Shown here: piece after piece, positions 52,901 to 61,882 of the stretch | Layout of the letters: the number at the start of each line of letters is the position of its first letter | Position numbering within the stretch: position 1 is the stretch's first letter | Assembly (NCBI GenBank): GCA_030529365.1 | Contig: JAUMXB010000010.1 | Span: 17,377-81,376, forward strand | Reading direction: 5' to 3' | Source: Cardiobacteriaceae bacterium | GTDB taxonomy: Bacteria > Pseudomonadota > Gammaproteobacteria > Cardiobacteriales > Cardiobacteriaceae | Length of the DNA: 64,000 nucleotides | The notes under the pieces: generated by a model | Seen by the model: only the letters and a program-made list of their open reading frames with translations | Databases searched by the model: none | What the model was told of the DNA's origin: nothing | Made by a program: the position numbers and the translations under genes

Positions 52901-54484
52901 TTATTTTTCAATCCACAGGTATTGCGAACGGATGTGGTCCATGACGTTGGGGGTGTAGCCCTTGACGTACGGCTTGACCAGACGCTTGGTGACGTAGTGG
53001 TAGATGGGCATCAGCGCCACTTCGTCGATGAAGGTTTTCTCGGCGTCACGCAGGATGGCCATGCGCTTGGCAGCATCCTGTTCCTGGCCGGACTGCTTGA
53101 TCAGGCTGTCGAACTTCTCGCTGTTGTAGCCGGAGTCGTTCAGGCCCGAGTTGGACAGGTGCATTTCCAGGAAGGTGAACGGGTCGCCGTAGTCGCCGAT
53201 CCAGCCGGCGCGGAAGACTTGTGTGGCTTCTTTTTCACGGCGGGTTTGCAGATAGACTTTCCATTCCTGGTTGGTGAGCGTGGTTTCTACACCAAGCGCC
53301 TGTTTCCACATGGCAGAAACTGCGATGGCGATTTTCTTGTGGTTCTCGCTGGTGTTGTACATGATGTCCACTTTCAGCGGCTTGTCTTTGCTGTAGCCGG
53401 CTTCTTCGTAGAGCTTTTTCGCTTTTTCCACGCGCTCGGCCTGCGAGAGTTTGGCGTAGTCCGGCACATAGTTGTCGTAGCCGATGAGGCCGGGCGGTAC
53501 GATGCCGTAAGCCGGCTTTTCGCCAACACCGGTGACTTTTTCGGTGATCACCTCGCGGTCAATGGCGAGCGACAGCGCTTCACGCAGCTTGGGGTTGTCC
53601 TTGAACGGCGGTTTGGTGACGTTCAGGCCGTAGTAATAGGTGCCAAGGTAGGGGCCGATGTAGAGCTCGTCCTTCAGGTTCTCGCGCAGCCATTTGATCT
53701 GGTCGTTGGGGATTTCGTAAGTCCAGTCGATTTCGCCGGCGCGGTAGCGCTTGAGTTCGCTGTTCTGGTCTTCGGTGGGATAGTAGATGACCTTGTCGAG
53801 CTTGACGTTTTCCTTGTCCCAGTACTGGTCGGATTTCACGACGGTGATTTGCGCGTTGGGCTGCCATTCGGTGAGTTTGAAGGCGCCGTTGCCGACGATG
53901 TTTTCCGGGCGCGTCCAGTTCTTGCCATGCTTTTCCACGACGTGCCTGGGTACGGGAGAAGCCGTGGAATGCGCGAGCATGTCGATGAAGTAGGGCGTGG
54001 CGTTTTCCAGCTCGACTTCAAGCGTGTGGTCGTCCACAGCTTTCACGCCGAGTTGGCTCAAATCCTTGATTTCGCCCTTGTTGATCGGCTCGGCATTTTT
54101 CACCGGAAAGAGGATGAAGCTGTAGTGCGAGCCGACAGCCGGATCGACAGCGCGCTGCCAGGCATAAACTACATCGTGCGCAGTGAGCGGGGTGCCGTCA
54201 GACCAGTTGGTCTTGCGCAGGTGGAAGACGTATTTCTTGCCGTCTTCGGAAATATCCCATTTTTCGGCGATGCCCGGGATGATCTTGCCCTCGGCATCTT
54301 CGGCGGTAAGACCCTCGAAAATATCGCGCATGATGTGCGAGCCGGGCACGCCTTCCGTTGTTTGCGGGTCAATGCCTTGCGGCTCGGAACCGTTTCCGCG
54401 CTTGAGCACCATTTCCGCGTGTGCGGCCATGCTGGTCAAAAGCGCAGATGCCAGTAAAGTCTTGCAAAAGTGCGACAGTGTCAT
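52901..54484 (-). CDS. oppA: OppA-family substrate-binding protein, paralogue 4
   Basis: A 527-aa protein next to the permease operon. Signal peptide MTLSHFCKTLLASALLTSMAAHA, mature start EMVLKRGNGSEPQGIDPQTTEGVPGSHIMRDIFEGLTAEDAEG, family block EKWDISEDGKKYVFHLRKTNWSDGTPLTAHDVVYAWQRAVDP, GNGAFKLTEWQPNAQITVVKSDQYWDKENVKLDKVIYY. The ATG at 54484 has GGAGGAG upstream; an apparent longer frame to 55261 is antisense to oppB. Its 112-bp divergent gap with oppB suggests it is the primary binding protein of the transporter. Confidence 0.93.
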   Translation of the reverse strand: MTLSHFCKTLLASALLTSMAAHAEMVLKRGNGSEPQGIDPQTTEGVPGSHIMRDIFEGLTAEDAEGKIIPGIAEKWDISEDGKKYVFHLRKTNWSDGTPLTAHDVVYAWQRAVDPAVGSHYSFILFPVKNAEPINKGEIKDLSQLGVKAVDDHTLEVELENATPYFIDMLAHSTASPVPRHVVEKHGKNWTRPENIVGNGAFKLTEWQPNAQITVVKSDQYWDKENVKLDKVIYYPTEDQNSELKRYRAGEIDWTYEIPNDQIKWLRENLKDELYIGPYLGTYYYGLNVTKPPFKDNPKLREALSLAIDREVITEKVTGVGEKPAYGIVPPGLIGYDNYVPDYAKLSQAERVEKAKKLYEEAGYSKDKPLKVDIMYNTSENHKKIAIAVSAMWKQALGVETTLTNQEWKVYLQTRREKEATQVFRAGWIGDYGDPFTFLEMHLSNSGLNDSGYNSEKFDSLIKQSGQEQDAAKRMAILRDAEKTFIDEVALMPIYHYVTKRLVKPYVKGYTPNVMDHIRSQYLWIEK

Positions 54485-54595
54485 CGAGTCTCCTCCATTA
54501 AGTTTACAGTTGGGGCTTGCAGAGCGGGTCAGAGTATCATAAATTTCCAAAAGATGAACAGTCATACATACCCGGACTCCTGTGGAGGATAATTC

Positions 54596-55519
54596 ATGTT
54601 GAGATACGTAATCCGGCGCTTGCTGGTGGCAATACCGACGTTGTTTGTCATCATCACGCTGGCCTTTTTCATGGTGCGCGCCGCGCCCGGCGGTCCTTTC
54701 GATACGGAAAAGCCGCTGCCCCCGGAAATCCGCGCCAACCTCGACCGCATGTACCACCTCGATAAGCCCATCTGGCAACAGTACGGCATCTATCTCGGCA
54801 ATGTGCTGCGCGGCGATTTGGGGCCTTCGTTCCAGTACCAGGATCGCACCGTCAACGAGATGATCGGCTACGGTTTCCCCGTCTCCATGAAGCTCGGCTT
54901 TTCTGCGATCGGCATCGCTGTGGTCATCGGTTCGCTGCTCGGCATCATTGCTGCCATCCGCCAGAATACGGCGACAGATTACGCCGTCATGGGCGGTGCG
55001 ATGGCGGGCATTACCATTCCCAACTTCGTCATGGCGCCACTGCTTATTCTCGGTTTGGCCGTGTATTTGCGCTGGTTGCCCGCAGGTGGATGGGGCGAGA
55101 ACTGGAAACAGGCGATTCTGCCCATCATCTGCCTGGCATTGCCGAAAATCGCCTATATTTCCCGCCTGATGCGCGGCTCGATGATTGAAACGCTGCGCGC
55201 CAACCATGTGCGCACTGCGCGGGCCAAAGGGCTTCCGGAATGGAAAGTCATCCTCAAGCATTGCCTGAAGCCGGCATTGATGCCGGTGGTCAGTTATCTT
55301 GGTCCGGCCAGTGCCGCCATTCTCACCGGCTCGGTGGTTATCGAGCAGATTTTCGGCATTCCCGGCATTGGCCGCTATTTCGTGCAGGGGGCGCTCAACC
55401 GCGATTACACGCTGGTGCTCGGCGTGGTCGTGTTCTACGGTGTGATGATCGTGTTGTTCAATTTGATCGTGGATCTGCTTTATGCCTGGCTGGATCCGAA
55501 AGTGAGGTTGCAGTCATGA
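54596..55519 (+). CDS. oppB: Oligopeptide ABC transporter permease OppB
   Basis: A 307-aa inner-membrane permease with six helices: LRYVIRRLLVAIPTLFVIITLAFFMVRAAPGGPFDTEKPLPPEIRANLDRMYHLDKPIWQQYGIYL at the start, KLGFSAIGIAVVIGSLLGIIAAI, and the cytoplasmic EAA-type loop MIETLRANHVRTARAKGLPEWKVILKHCLKPALMPV. The length equals that of E. coli OppB. GGAGG lies 8 nt before the ATG. The stop overlaps the oppC start (ATGA). Confidence 0.96.
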   Translation: MLRYVIRRLLVAIPTLFVIITLAFFMVRAAPGGPFDTEKPLPPEIRANLDRMYHLDKPIWQQYGIYLGNVLRGDLGPSFQYQDRTVNEMIGYGFPVSMKLGFSAIGIAVVIGSLLGIIAAIRQNTATDYAVMGGAMAGITIPNFVMAPLLILGLAVYLRWLPAGGWGENWKQAILPIICLALPKIAYISRLMRGSMIETLRANHVRTARAKGLPEWKVILKHCLKPALMPVVSYLGPASAAILTGSVVIEQIFGIPGIGRYFVQGALNRDYTLVLGVVVFYGVMIVLFNLIVDLLYAWLDPKVRLQS

Positions 55520-56409
55520 GTAGCAAGGTTCAGCTCGATGAAATGATTCAGAAAGCGCCCAAGGGGCGCAGTCTGTTTCAGAATGCCGTCTCGCGGCTTC
55601 TCGCCAACAAGGCGGCAGTGGGCGCGATGATCGTGCTCTTTACCCTGATTTGCCTTGCGGTGTTTGGGCCGCATCTTCGGCCTTACGAGATTGACGAAGT
55701 GTTCTGGGATGCTTTCCAGGCGCCGCCCGGTATTGAAAGCGGCCACTGGTTTGGCACCGATGCCAACGGACGCGATCTTTTCGTGCGCACCATGTACGGC
55801 ATGCGCATTTCGCTCCTGGTAGGCCTCTGCGCCACCATGGTGAGCCTCTTGATTGGTGTGACCTACGGCGCCATTGCCGGCTACAGCGGCGGCCGTACCG
55901 ACAACATCATGATGCGTATTGTTGATGTGCTCTATTCCATGCCGTTCATGTTCTTCGTGATTTTGCTGATGGTGTTCTTCGGGCGCAATATCTACCTGAT
56001 GTTTGCCGCCATCGGCGCGATTGAGTGGCTGACCATGGCGCGTATCGTGCGCGGCCAGGCCATGAGCCTGCGCCACAAGGAATTCGTCACCGCCGCACAG
56101 GCGCTTGGCGTATCCGGCGGCAATATCGTGCGCCGCCATATCGTGCCGAATACGCTGGGTACGGTCATGGTGTATGTCACGCTCACCATTCCGGTTGTTA
56201 TCCTGACCGAGAGCTTCCTTTCTTTCCTCGGCCTTGGCGTGCAAGAGCCGATGACGAGTCTTGGCGTGCTCATCTCCGAAGGCGCGAAGCAGATGGAAAG
56301 CTCGCCGTGGATGCTGGTTTTCCCGGCCACTTTCCTTGCCGTGATGCTGTTTTGTTTCAACTATATCGGCGACGGCCTGCGCGACGCCTTTGACCCTAAA
56401 GATCGCTGA
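55516..56409 (+). CDS. oppC: Oligopeptide ABC transporter permease OppC
   Basis: A 297-aa permease. The N-terminal helix (ANKAAVGAMIVLFTLICLAVFGPHLRPY) is followed by a periplasmic segment with HWFGTDANGRDLFVRTMYGMRISLLVG, typical of OppC. The EAA loop reads LRHKEFVTAAQALGVSGGNIVRRHIVPNTLGTVMV, and SFLSFLGLGVQEPMTSLGVLI near the end. It overlaps oppB by 4 bp and is 3 bp upstream of the ATPase gene. Confidence 0.96.
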   Translation: MSSKVQLDEMIQKAPKGRSLFQNAVSRLLANKAAVGAMIVLFTLICLAVFGPHLRPYEIDEVFWDAFQAPPGIESGHWFGTDANGRDLFVRTMYGMRISLLVGLCATMVSLLIGVTYGAIAGYSGGRTDNIMMRIVDVLYSMPFMFFVILLMVFFGRNIYLMFAAIGAIEWLTMARIVRGQAMSLRHKEFVTAAQALGVSGGNIVRRHIVPNTLGTVMVYVTLTIPVVILTESFLSFLGLGVQEPMTSLGVLISEGAKQMESSPWMLVFPATFLAVMLFCFNYIGDGLRDAFDPKDR

Positions 56410-56412
56410 TTT

Positions 56413-58017
56413 ATGAAAGATTATTTGTTAACCGTTGAAAATCTGGATATCCGCTTTGCCCTGCATGACAGTGAAGTGCATGCCGTGCGCAACATCAGCT
56501 TCAAAGTTGCCAAAGGCGAGACACTGGCGCTGGTCGGGGAGTCGGGTTCGGGCAAATCGGTAACCGCGATGTCGGTGGTGCGCCTGTTGCCGGAGAACAT
56601 CACGTCTTACGGCAAGGATTCCAAAATCGTTTTTGAAGGTATCTCCGTACTGGATGCCAATGAAGACCAGCTTCGTGAGTTGCGCGGCAACCGCATCGGC
56701 ATGATTTTCCAGGAACCGATGACCTCGCTGAACCCTTTCATGCGCATCGGCGAGCAGCTCACCGAAGCCATTTTCGCGCACCGCGACAACGTGAAGGAAG
56801 CCGACGCGCACCGCCGCGCCGTCGAACTTCTGCAACGCGTCGGCATCAGCGAAGCCGAACGCCGCATGAAGCAATATCCGCACGAATTTTCCGGCGGGCA
56901 GTTGCAGCGCATCATGATTGCGATGGCGCTTATCAACGAACCGGATCTGCTGATTGCCGATGAACCCACCACGGCGCTGGATGTCACCATTCAGGCAGAA
57001 ATCCTGGATCTCCTGCATGATTTGCAGCGGCAGATGGGCATGGCCATCATCTTCATCACCCACGATCTCGGGCTTGCCGAACACTATTCGGAAACCGTCT
57101 GCGTGATGAAACTCGGCGAAATCGTCGAGCGCGGCAGAATCAAGGAAGTGTTCGCCGCGCCCGGGCATCCCTACACGCAGGAGCTTCTGAACGCCACGCC
57201 GAAAGGCCTGAAAGAGCCGGCGCCTGCGGATTCGTCCGTGCTCATCAAGGCGGAGGACGTGAAAGTTTCCTTCATCATCGAGCGCAGCTTCTTCGGCAAA
57301 CCGCGCCGCGTGTTTGAAGCTGTCAAGGGCGTCGATGTGGAGCTGCGCAAGGGCGAAACGCTGGGCATTGTCGGTGAATCCGGCTCCGGCAAATCCACTT
57401 TCGGCAAAGCCGTGATGCAGATGTTGCCCTACACCGGCAAAGTACTCTTTGAAGGGCGCGACCTGCAAAAAATCTCGCCGCGCGAACAGCAGGCGCTGAA
57501 AGCGGAGCGGCAAATCGTCTTCCAGGATCCGTTTGGCTCCCTGTCGCCGCGCTTGACCATCGGCGAAATCGTGGGCGAAGGCCTGCTCGTGCACCAGCCC
57601 AGCCTTTCCAGGCTGGAGCGCGCCGAGCGCGTCGCCGCCATGCTGGAGGAAGTCTCCCTGTCGCCGGACATGATCAACCGCTATCCGCATGAATTTTCCG
57701 GCGGGCAGCGCCAGCGCATCGCCATTGCCCGTGCCATCATTTTGAATCCCAAATTCGTGCTGCTGGATGAGCCGACCTCGGCGCTCGACCGCTCCATTCA
57801 GGTGAAAGTGGTGGAGCTGTTGCGCTCGTTGCAGAAGAAATACCAGCTCACCTATATGTTCATCAGCCACGACCTTTCCGTGGTGCGCGCGATGAGCGAC
57901 AACGTGATCGTCATGAAGCAGGGGGAGGTGGTAGAACACGGTACCGCTGAACAAATCTTCCACAACCCGCAAACCGAATATACCCAGCGCCTGATCAAGG
58001 CGGCGTTTGATTTGTGA
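56413..58017 (+). CDS. Fused OppD-OppF ATPase of the oligopeptide transporter
   Basis: A 534-aa protein with two complete ABC domains, replacing the separate OppD and OppF. First domain: Walker A GESGSGKS near residue 42, EPMTSLNPFMRIG, signature FSGGQLQRI, Walker B LLIADEPTTALDVT, ITHDLGLAE. Second domain: Walker A GESGSGKST near 321, FQDPFGSLSPRLTIG, signature FSGGQRQRI, Walker B VLLDEPTSALDRS, SHDLSVVRAM. The joint (about residues 255-285) includes GHPYTQELLNATPKG, typical of the OppD C-terminus. The fold plan is like YejF or GsiA. Last gene of the operon. Confidence 0.94.
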   Translation: MKDYLLTVENLDIRFALHDSEVHAVRNISFKVAKGETLALVGESGSGKSVTAMSVVRLLPENITSYGKDSKIVFEGISVLDANEDQLRELRGNRIGMIFQEPMTSLNPFMRIGEQLTEAIFAHRDNVKEADAHRRAVELLQRVGISEAERRMKQYPHEFSGGQLQRIMIAMALINEPDLLIADEPTTALDVTIQAEILDLLHDLQRQMGMAIIFITHDLGLAEHYSETVCVMKLGEIVERGRIKEVFAAPGHPYTQELLNATPKGLKEPAPADSSVLIKAEDVKVSFIIERSFFGKPRRVFEAVKGVDVELRKGETLGIVGESGSGKSTFGKAVMQMLPYTGKVLFEGRDLQKISPREQQALKAERQIVFQDPFGSLSPRLTIGEIVGEGLLVHQPSLSRLERAERVAAMLEEVSLSPDMINRYPHEFSGGQRQRIAIARAIILNPKFVLLDEPTSALDRSIQVKVVELLRSLQKKYQLTYMFISHDLSVVRAMSDNVIVMKQGEVVEHGTAEQIFHNPQTEYTQRLIKAAFDL

Positions 58018-58032
58018 TGCCGCGTTGCGGAT

Positions 58033-58066
58033 AAAAAAATCCCCCGCTTGCGGGGGATTTTTTTAT
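58033..58066 (+). terminator. Rho-independent terminator of the opp operon
   Basis: AAATCCCCCGC TT GCGGGGGATTTTTTT, 16 nt after the stop codon; symmetrical A and T runs would allow use on both strands. Confidence 0.94.
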
Positions 58067-58088
58067 GGCTGGATTGTTTGTGATGAAG

Positions 58089-58173
58089 TGAGAAATTTTC
58101 TCATCATGAAGCGCTTTCGGTGAGATTTTTTATCATATAAAGCGCTTGTTTATGGTAAAAAACTACTATTTTC
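58089..58173. repeat. AAGCGCTT composite intergenic repeat, copy 19
   Basis: GAGAAATTTTCTC, AAGCGCTT, GAGATTTTTTATC, AAGCGCTT, then TATGGTAAAAAACTACTATTTTC. Between the convergent opp operon and the aldehyde dehydrogenase gene. Confidence 0.92.
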
Positions 58174-58260
58174 ACGCCATAAATAAGCAGGCAGGGTTGA
58201 TTTATAGCCATTCAATCTGAAAACCCATATAGCCAAATAAATAAAAAACAGAACGAAACT
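58174..58260. other. Intergenic spacer
   Basis: AT-rich, no features seen; bounded by the composite repeat and the inverted repeat pair. Confidence 0.5.
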
Positions 58261-58350
58261 GTAGGTTGGTGGTGAGCCGTCAGGCGAATCCCAACATAAT
58301 GAATTCTAAAATGTTGGGGTTCGTGCTGCGCACTCACCGCCAACCTACGG
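58261..58350. repeat. Inverted pair of the GTAGGTTGG..GGTGAG repeat
   Basis: GTAGGTTGGTGGTGAGC...GAATCCCAACAT (58261-58297) and its reverse, ATGTTGGGGTTCG...CTCACCGCCAACCTAC (58311-58348), face each other across 13 bp. Single copies are at 5508, 22442 and 46231. The paired form could make a long hairpin. Confidence 0.75.
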
Positions 58351-58410
58351 TCTGGACGTTTTTATGATGATTTCACTATACGTCAATCTCCGACAACAGA
58401 CGGCGCAGAC

Positions 58411-58439
58411 GCAGGGACGTTGCAGGCAACGTCCCTACA
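58411..58439. repeat. GCAGGGACGTTGC/GCAACGTCCCTAC palindrome
   Basis: An 11-12 bp stem with a 2-3 nt loop. Related sequences: 39668-39693 and 40878-40901. Probably another interspersed palindrome; it could serve as a terminator, though no T run follows. Confidence 0.65.
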
Positions 58440-58475
58440 GCCCATCGTTCCGCCGTGGCAGAGGGCAGGGCTGGG

Positions 58476-59996
58476 TCAGAAGAAGCCGAGTTTGTTCGGC
58501 GAGTAGCTGACGAGCAGGCACTTGGTGTGCTGGTAGTGGCTCATCATCATTTTGTGGTTTTCGCGGCCGATGCCGGATTGCTTGTATCCGCCGAAGGCGG
58601 CGTGCGCCGGGTAGAGGTGGTAGCAGTTGGTCCACACGCGCCCGGCCTGGATGCCGCGTCCCATGCGGTAGCAGGTGTTGATGTCGCGGCTCCAGACGCC
58701 CGCGCCGAGGCCGAAGTGGGTGTCGTTGGCAATGGCGAGCGCTTCGGCTTCGTCCTTGAAGGGGGCAACGGCCAGCACGGGCCCGAAGATTTCCTCGCGG
58801 AAGACGCGCATGTTGTTGTTGCCCTGGAAGACGGTGGGTTCAATGTAAAAGCCGTTTTCGCGTTCGCCGTCTTCGCGGCGGATGTTGCCACCGGTGAGCA
58901 CTTTGGCGCCTTCTTGCTTGCCGATGTCGAGATAGCCGCTGATTTTGTCGAATTGCTCCTGGCTCGCCTGCGCGCCGACCATGGTGTCGGTATCGAGCGG
59001 ATCGCCGACTTTGATGGCTTTGACCCGCGCGATGGCTTTTTCCATGAAGCGGTCGAAGATGGATTCATGCACGAGAGCGCGCGACGGGCAGGTGCAGATT
59101 TCGCCCTGGTTCAGGGCAAACATGGTGAAGCCTTCGAGGCATTTGTCGAGGAAGGCGTCGTCCTGATCCATGACGTCGGCAAAGAAGATGCTCGGGCTTT
59201 TGCCGCCGAGTTCGAGGGTGACAGGGATGATGTTTTCGCTGGCATAGCCCATGATGAGGCGGCCGGTGCCGGTTTCGCCGGTGAAGGCGATTTTGGCGAT
59301 GCGCGGGTTTTGCGCAAGGGGCTTGCCGCATTCGATGCCGAAGCCGTTGACGATGTTGAGCACGCCGGGCGGCAGCAGGTCTTCAATGAGTTCCATGACG
59401 TAGAGGATGGAGGCCGGGGTCTGTTCGGCGGGCTTGAGCACGATGCAGTTGCCGGCGGCAAGCGCGGGGGCGATTTTCCAGGTGGCCATGAGGATGGGGA
59501 AGTTCCACGGGATGATTTGCCCGACCACGCCGAGCGGTTCGTTGAAATGGTAGGCGACGGTGGTGTCGTCGATTTGCGAGATGCCGCCTTCCTGGGTGCG
59601 GATGACGCCTGCGAAATAGCGGAAATGGTCGATGGCGAGGGGGATGTCGGCAGCAAGCGTTTCGCGCACGGGTTTGCCGTTTTCCCAGGTTTCGGCGACA
59701 GCGATTTTTTCCAGATTCTCTTCGAGGCGGTCGGCGATTTTCAGCAGGATGTTGCTGCGCTCGGCCGGGCTGGTCTTGCCCCACGCGGCTTTGGCGGCGT
59801 GCGCGGCATCGAGCGCGAGTTCCACGTCTTTTGCCTGCGAGCGCGCGACTTTGGTGAAGGCTTTGCCGGTGACGGGGCTGATGTCGTCAAAATACTGGCC
59901 GTCCACGGGCGCGACCCATTTGCCGCCGATGTAGTTGTCGTATTTGTCTTTGTATTGCACGAGGCTGCCGGGGGTGTTGGGGGCTTGGTATTTCAT
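58476..59996 (-). CDS. NAD(P)-dependent aldehyde dehydrogenase (AldB/ExaC-like)
   Basis: A 506-aa aldehyde dehydrogenase. Motifs: [45 protein letters not shown], the cofactor loop [17 protein letters not shown], the general base Glu in [14 protein letters not shown], the catalytic Cys in [18 protein letters not shown], and [13 protein letters not shown]. The C-terminal block [37 protein letters not shown] is that of acetaldehyde-oxidising AldB/ExaC-type enzymes. The ATG at 59996 has GAGGA upstream. It is a single gene; the regulator is not evident. Confidence 0.93.
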   Translation of the reverse strand: MKYQAPNTPGSLVQYKDKYDNYIGGKWVAPVDGQYFDDISPVTGKAFTKVARSQAKDVELALDAAHAAKAAWGKTSPAERSNILLKIADRLEENLEKIAVAETWENGKPVRETLAADIPLAIDHFRYFAGVIRTQEGGISQIDDTTVAYHFNEPLGVVGQIIPWNFPILMATWKIAPALAAGNCIVLKPAEQTPASILYVMELIEDLLPPGVLNIVNGFGIECGKPLAQNPRIAKIAFTGETGTGRLIMGYASENIIPVTLELGGKSPSIFFADVMDQDDAFLDKCLEGFTMFALNQGEICTCPSRALVHESIFDRFMEKAIARVKAIKVGDPLDTDTMVGAQASQEQFDKISGYLDIGKQEGAKVLTGGNIRREDGERENGFYIEPTVFQGNNNMRVFREEIFGPVLAVAPFKDEAEALAIANDTHFGLGAGVWSRDINTCYRMGRGIQAGRVWTNCYHLYPAHAAFGGYKQSGIGRENHKMMMSHYQHTKCLLVSYSPNKLGFF

Positions 59997-60178
59997 GGAT
60001 GTTTCCTCTGGTTGTGGTGTTGGCACCCTGACCGGAAAACATAGCCTCCCTGCCTGGCCTTGCCAGGGGCGGCGTGCGCTTCCGGCTGCGGTGAACGGGC
60101 GTTTGCCCGTGGCGATAGGGTAAGCGCTTTGGCGGTATTTGCCAAGGGCGACGTTCGCCACGGTTTATGGCGGATAAG

Positions 60179-60258
60179 TATTTTTTATCAATTAAAAGTA
60201 ATTTATAGTTGTTTTTTATCGTAATAAGTGCTTGTGAATGGTAAAAATAAACTATTTT
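60179..60258. repeat. AAGCGCTT composite intergenic repeat, copy 20 (diverged)
   Basis: TTTTTTATCAATTAAAAGTAATTT replaces the first core; then GTTTTTTATC, AAGTGCTT and AATGGTAAAAATAAACTATTTTC. It is the most decayed copy, in a roughly 400-bp gap between nth and the aldehyde dehydrogenase gene. Confidence 0.78.
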
Positions 60259-60401
60259 CGCCGTAGTCAGATTGCGGCCGTCGAGCGGACAGAGACCCGG
60301 CTGGCGGCGAAGGTGATGACGCTGATGGTCAGGAAGGTGGGGTGAAAGGCGGGAGGGCGCGGGGCTTGGCATGAAGGCGTCTCAGGCAGGACAGGCGATG
60401 A
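60259..60401. other. Spacer after nth
   Basis: GC-rich, no gene or hairpin recognised. Confidence 0.45.
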
Positions 60402-61037
60402 TTATGCCTCGGTTTTGTCGCGATAGGCGCAAAGATCGGAGACGATGCAGCTGCCGCAGCGCGGTTTGCGCGCGATGCAGGTATAGCGGCCGTGGAGAAT
60501 CAGCCAGTGGTGCGCGTTGTAGAGGTATTCGGCGGGGATGACTTTCATCAGCCGGTTTTCCACGGCGCGCACGGTCGCGCCTTTGGCAAGGCCGGTGCGG
60601 TTGGCGACGCGGAAGATGTGGGTATCGACCGCCATCACGGATTCGCCGAAGGCGGTGTTCAGGATGACGTTGGCGGTTTTGCGGCCGACGCCGGGGAGCT
60701 TTTCCAGCGCCTTGCGATCGTGGGGCACTTGCGAGCCGTGTTCCTCGATGAGGATGCGGCAGGTTTTGATGATGTTGTCGGCCTTGTTGTTATAGAGGCC
60801 GATGGTGTTGATGTAGCTTTTGAGGCCGTCCACGCCGAGAGCGAGGATGGCTTCCGGGGTATTGGCGACGGGAAAAAGTTTGGCGGTGGCGATGTTCACG
60901 CCCTTGTCGGTCGCTTGTGCGGAAAGGATGACGGCGATGAGCAGTTCGAAGGTGCTGCTGTAGCGGAGTTCCGTGGTCGGGGCGGGATTTTCTGCTTGCA
61001 GGCGGCGGAAGAATTCGATGATGTCAGTTTTTTTCAT
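60402..61037 (-). CDS. nth: Endonuclease III
   Basis: Base-excision repair glycosylase/AP lyase for oxidised pyrimidines. The 211-aa protein has the HhH motif LEKLPGVGRKTANVIL with the catalytic Lys, the Asp in MAVDTHIFRVANRTGL, and the 4Fe-4S cysteines C-x6-C-x2-C-x5-C near the end (CIARKPRCGSCIVSDLC). It follows rnfE, the usual order in gammaproteobacteria, but a composite repeat separates them. Ribosome-binding site is weak. Confidence 0.97.
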   Translation of the reverse strand: MKKTDIIEFFRRLQAENPAPTTELRYSSTFELLIAVILSAQATDKGVNIATAKLFPVANTPEAILALGVDGLKSYINTIGLYNNKADNIIKTCRILIEEHGSQVPHDRKALEKLPGVGRKTANVILNTAFGESVMAVDTHIFRVANRTGLAKGATVRAVENRLMKVIPAEYLYNAHHWLILHGRYTCIARKPRCGSCIVSDLCAYRDKTEA

Positions 61038-61051
61038 GATAATGGATTTTA

Positions 61052-61133
61052 TAATGATTTTTTATCATTTATAAGCGCTTATATTGAGAAAATTTATCGC
61101 AATAAGCGCTTATTGATGAGAAATTTTCTCACA
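61052..61133. repeat. AAGCGCTT composite intergenic repeat, copy 21
   Basis: TGATTTTTTATCA, AAGCGCTT (61073), GAGAAAATTTATC, AAGCGCTT (31 bp on), GAGAAATTTTCTC. It has three dyads and two cores without the promoter-like tail, between rnfE and nth. Confidence 0.92.
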
Positions 61134-61201
61134 CAAGTCTACCGCGATGGTTGGCAACGAGGCGGAAGGCAGGGCAGCGAGCGGTGCGCGGGCGAGAACG
61201 C

Positions 61202-61876
61202 TCATGGTGTGGGCAGGCTGTGGCTGGCAGGTTTTTGGGCCGGCGCGCGGCGCGCGTCAATGGCGTTCTTGCCGGCAATGAGCAGGCCGTAGCAGATAAA
61301 CGCGCCAGCGGGCAGGGCAGCAAGAATCATGCCGTGCTCGAGTTCGAGGATGCGGAGGTGCCAGCCACGCGCGCTGTCGCCAAAGAGGCGTTCGGCGCCG
61401 GCAAAGAGCGTGCCGCTCGCGAGGATCTCACGTATGCCGCCCAGCGCCAGTAGCACGAGGGCAAAGCCCAGCCCCATGAGAAAGCCGTCGGCGGCGGCGT
61501 GCGCCACGCGGTTTTTCACGGCGTAGGATTCGGCGCGCGCGATGATGACGCAGTTGGTGACAATGAGGGCGAGATAGATGCCGAGCGCCTGGTAAAGCGG
61601 ATAGGCAAAGGCCTGGATGATGAGTTCGGCGAGGGTGACGGCGCTTGCGATGAGCAGCACGAAGACGGGGATGCGGATTTCCGCGCGTATCCACTGGCGG
61701 GTGGCGGCGACCAGCGTATTGGAGAGCGTCAGCACAAAGATGGTGGCGAGCGCGAGGCCGAGGGCGTTGACGAAGTTGGAGGAAACGGCGAGCAGCGGGC
61801 ACAGGCCGAGCACCTGCACCAGCGCCGGGTTGTTGTGCCAGAGGCCGTTTTTCGCGAGTTTGCGGTATTCGTTCAT
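61202..61876 (-). CDS. rnfE: Rnf/Rsx electron transport complex subunit E
   Basis: A 224-aa inner-membrane subunit with six helices: LWHNNPALVQVLGLCPLLAVSSNFVNALGLALATIFVLTLSN at the start, RIPVFVLLIASAVTLAELIIQAFAYPLYQALGIYLALIVTNCVIIARAESYA, and GLGFALVLLALGGIREILASGTLF. Two conserved cysteines (LGLCPLL, VTNCVI) correspond to the membrane iron site shared by RnfA and RnfE. It is the last rnf gene, 6 bp after rnfG. Confidence 0.95.
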   Translation of the reverse strand: MNEYRKLAKNGLWHNNPALVQVLGLCPLLAVSSNFVNALGLALATIFVLTLSNTLVAATRQWIRAEIRIPVFVLLIASAVTLAELIIQAFAYPLYQALGIYLALIVTNCVIIARAESYAVKNRVAHAAADGFLMGLGFALVLLALGGIREILASGTLFAGAERLFGDSARGWHLRILELEHGMILAALPAGAFICYGLLIAGKNAIDARRAPAQKPASHSLPTP

Positions 61877-61882
61877 GGGTAT

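Noticed and set aside
54485..55261. Long N-terminal extension of oppA4
   Set aside because: It is antisense to oppB. The signal peptide and GGAGGAG site place the start at 54484.
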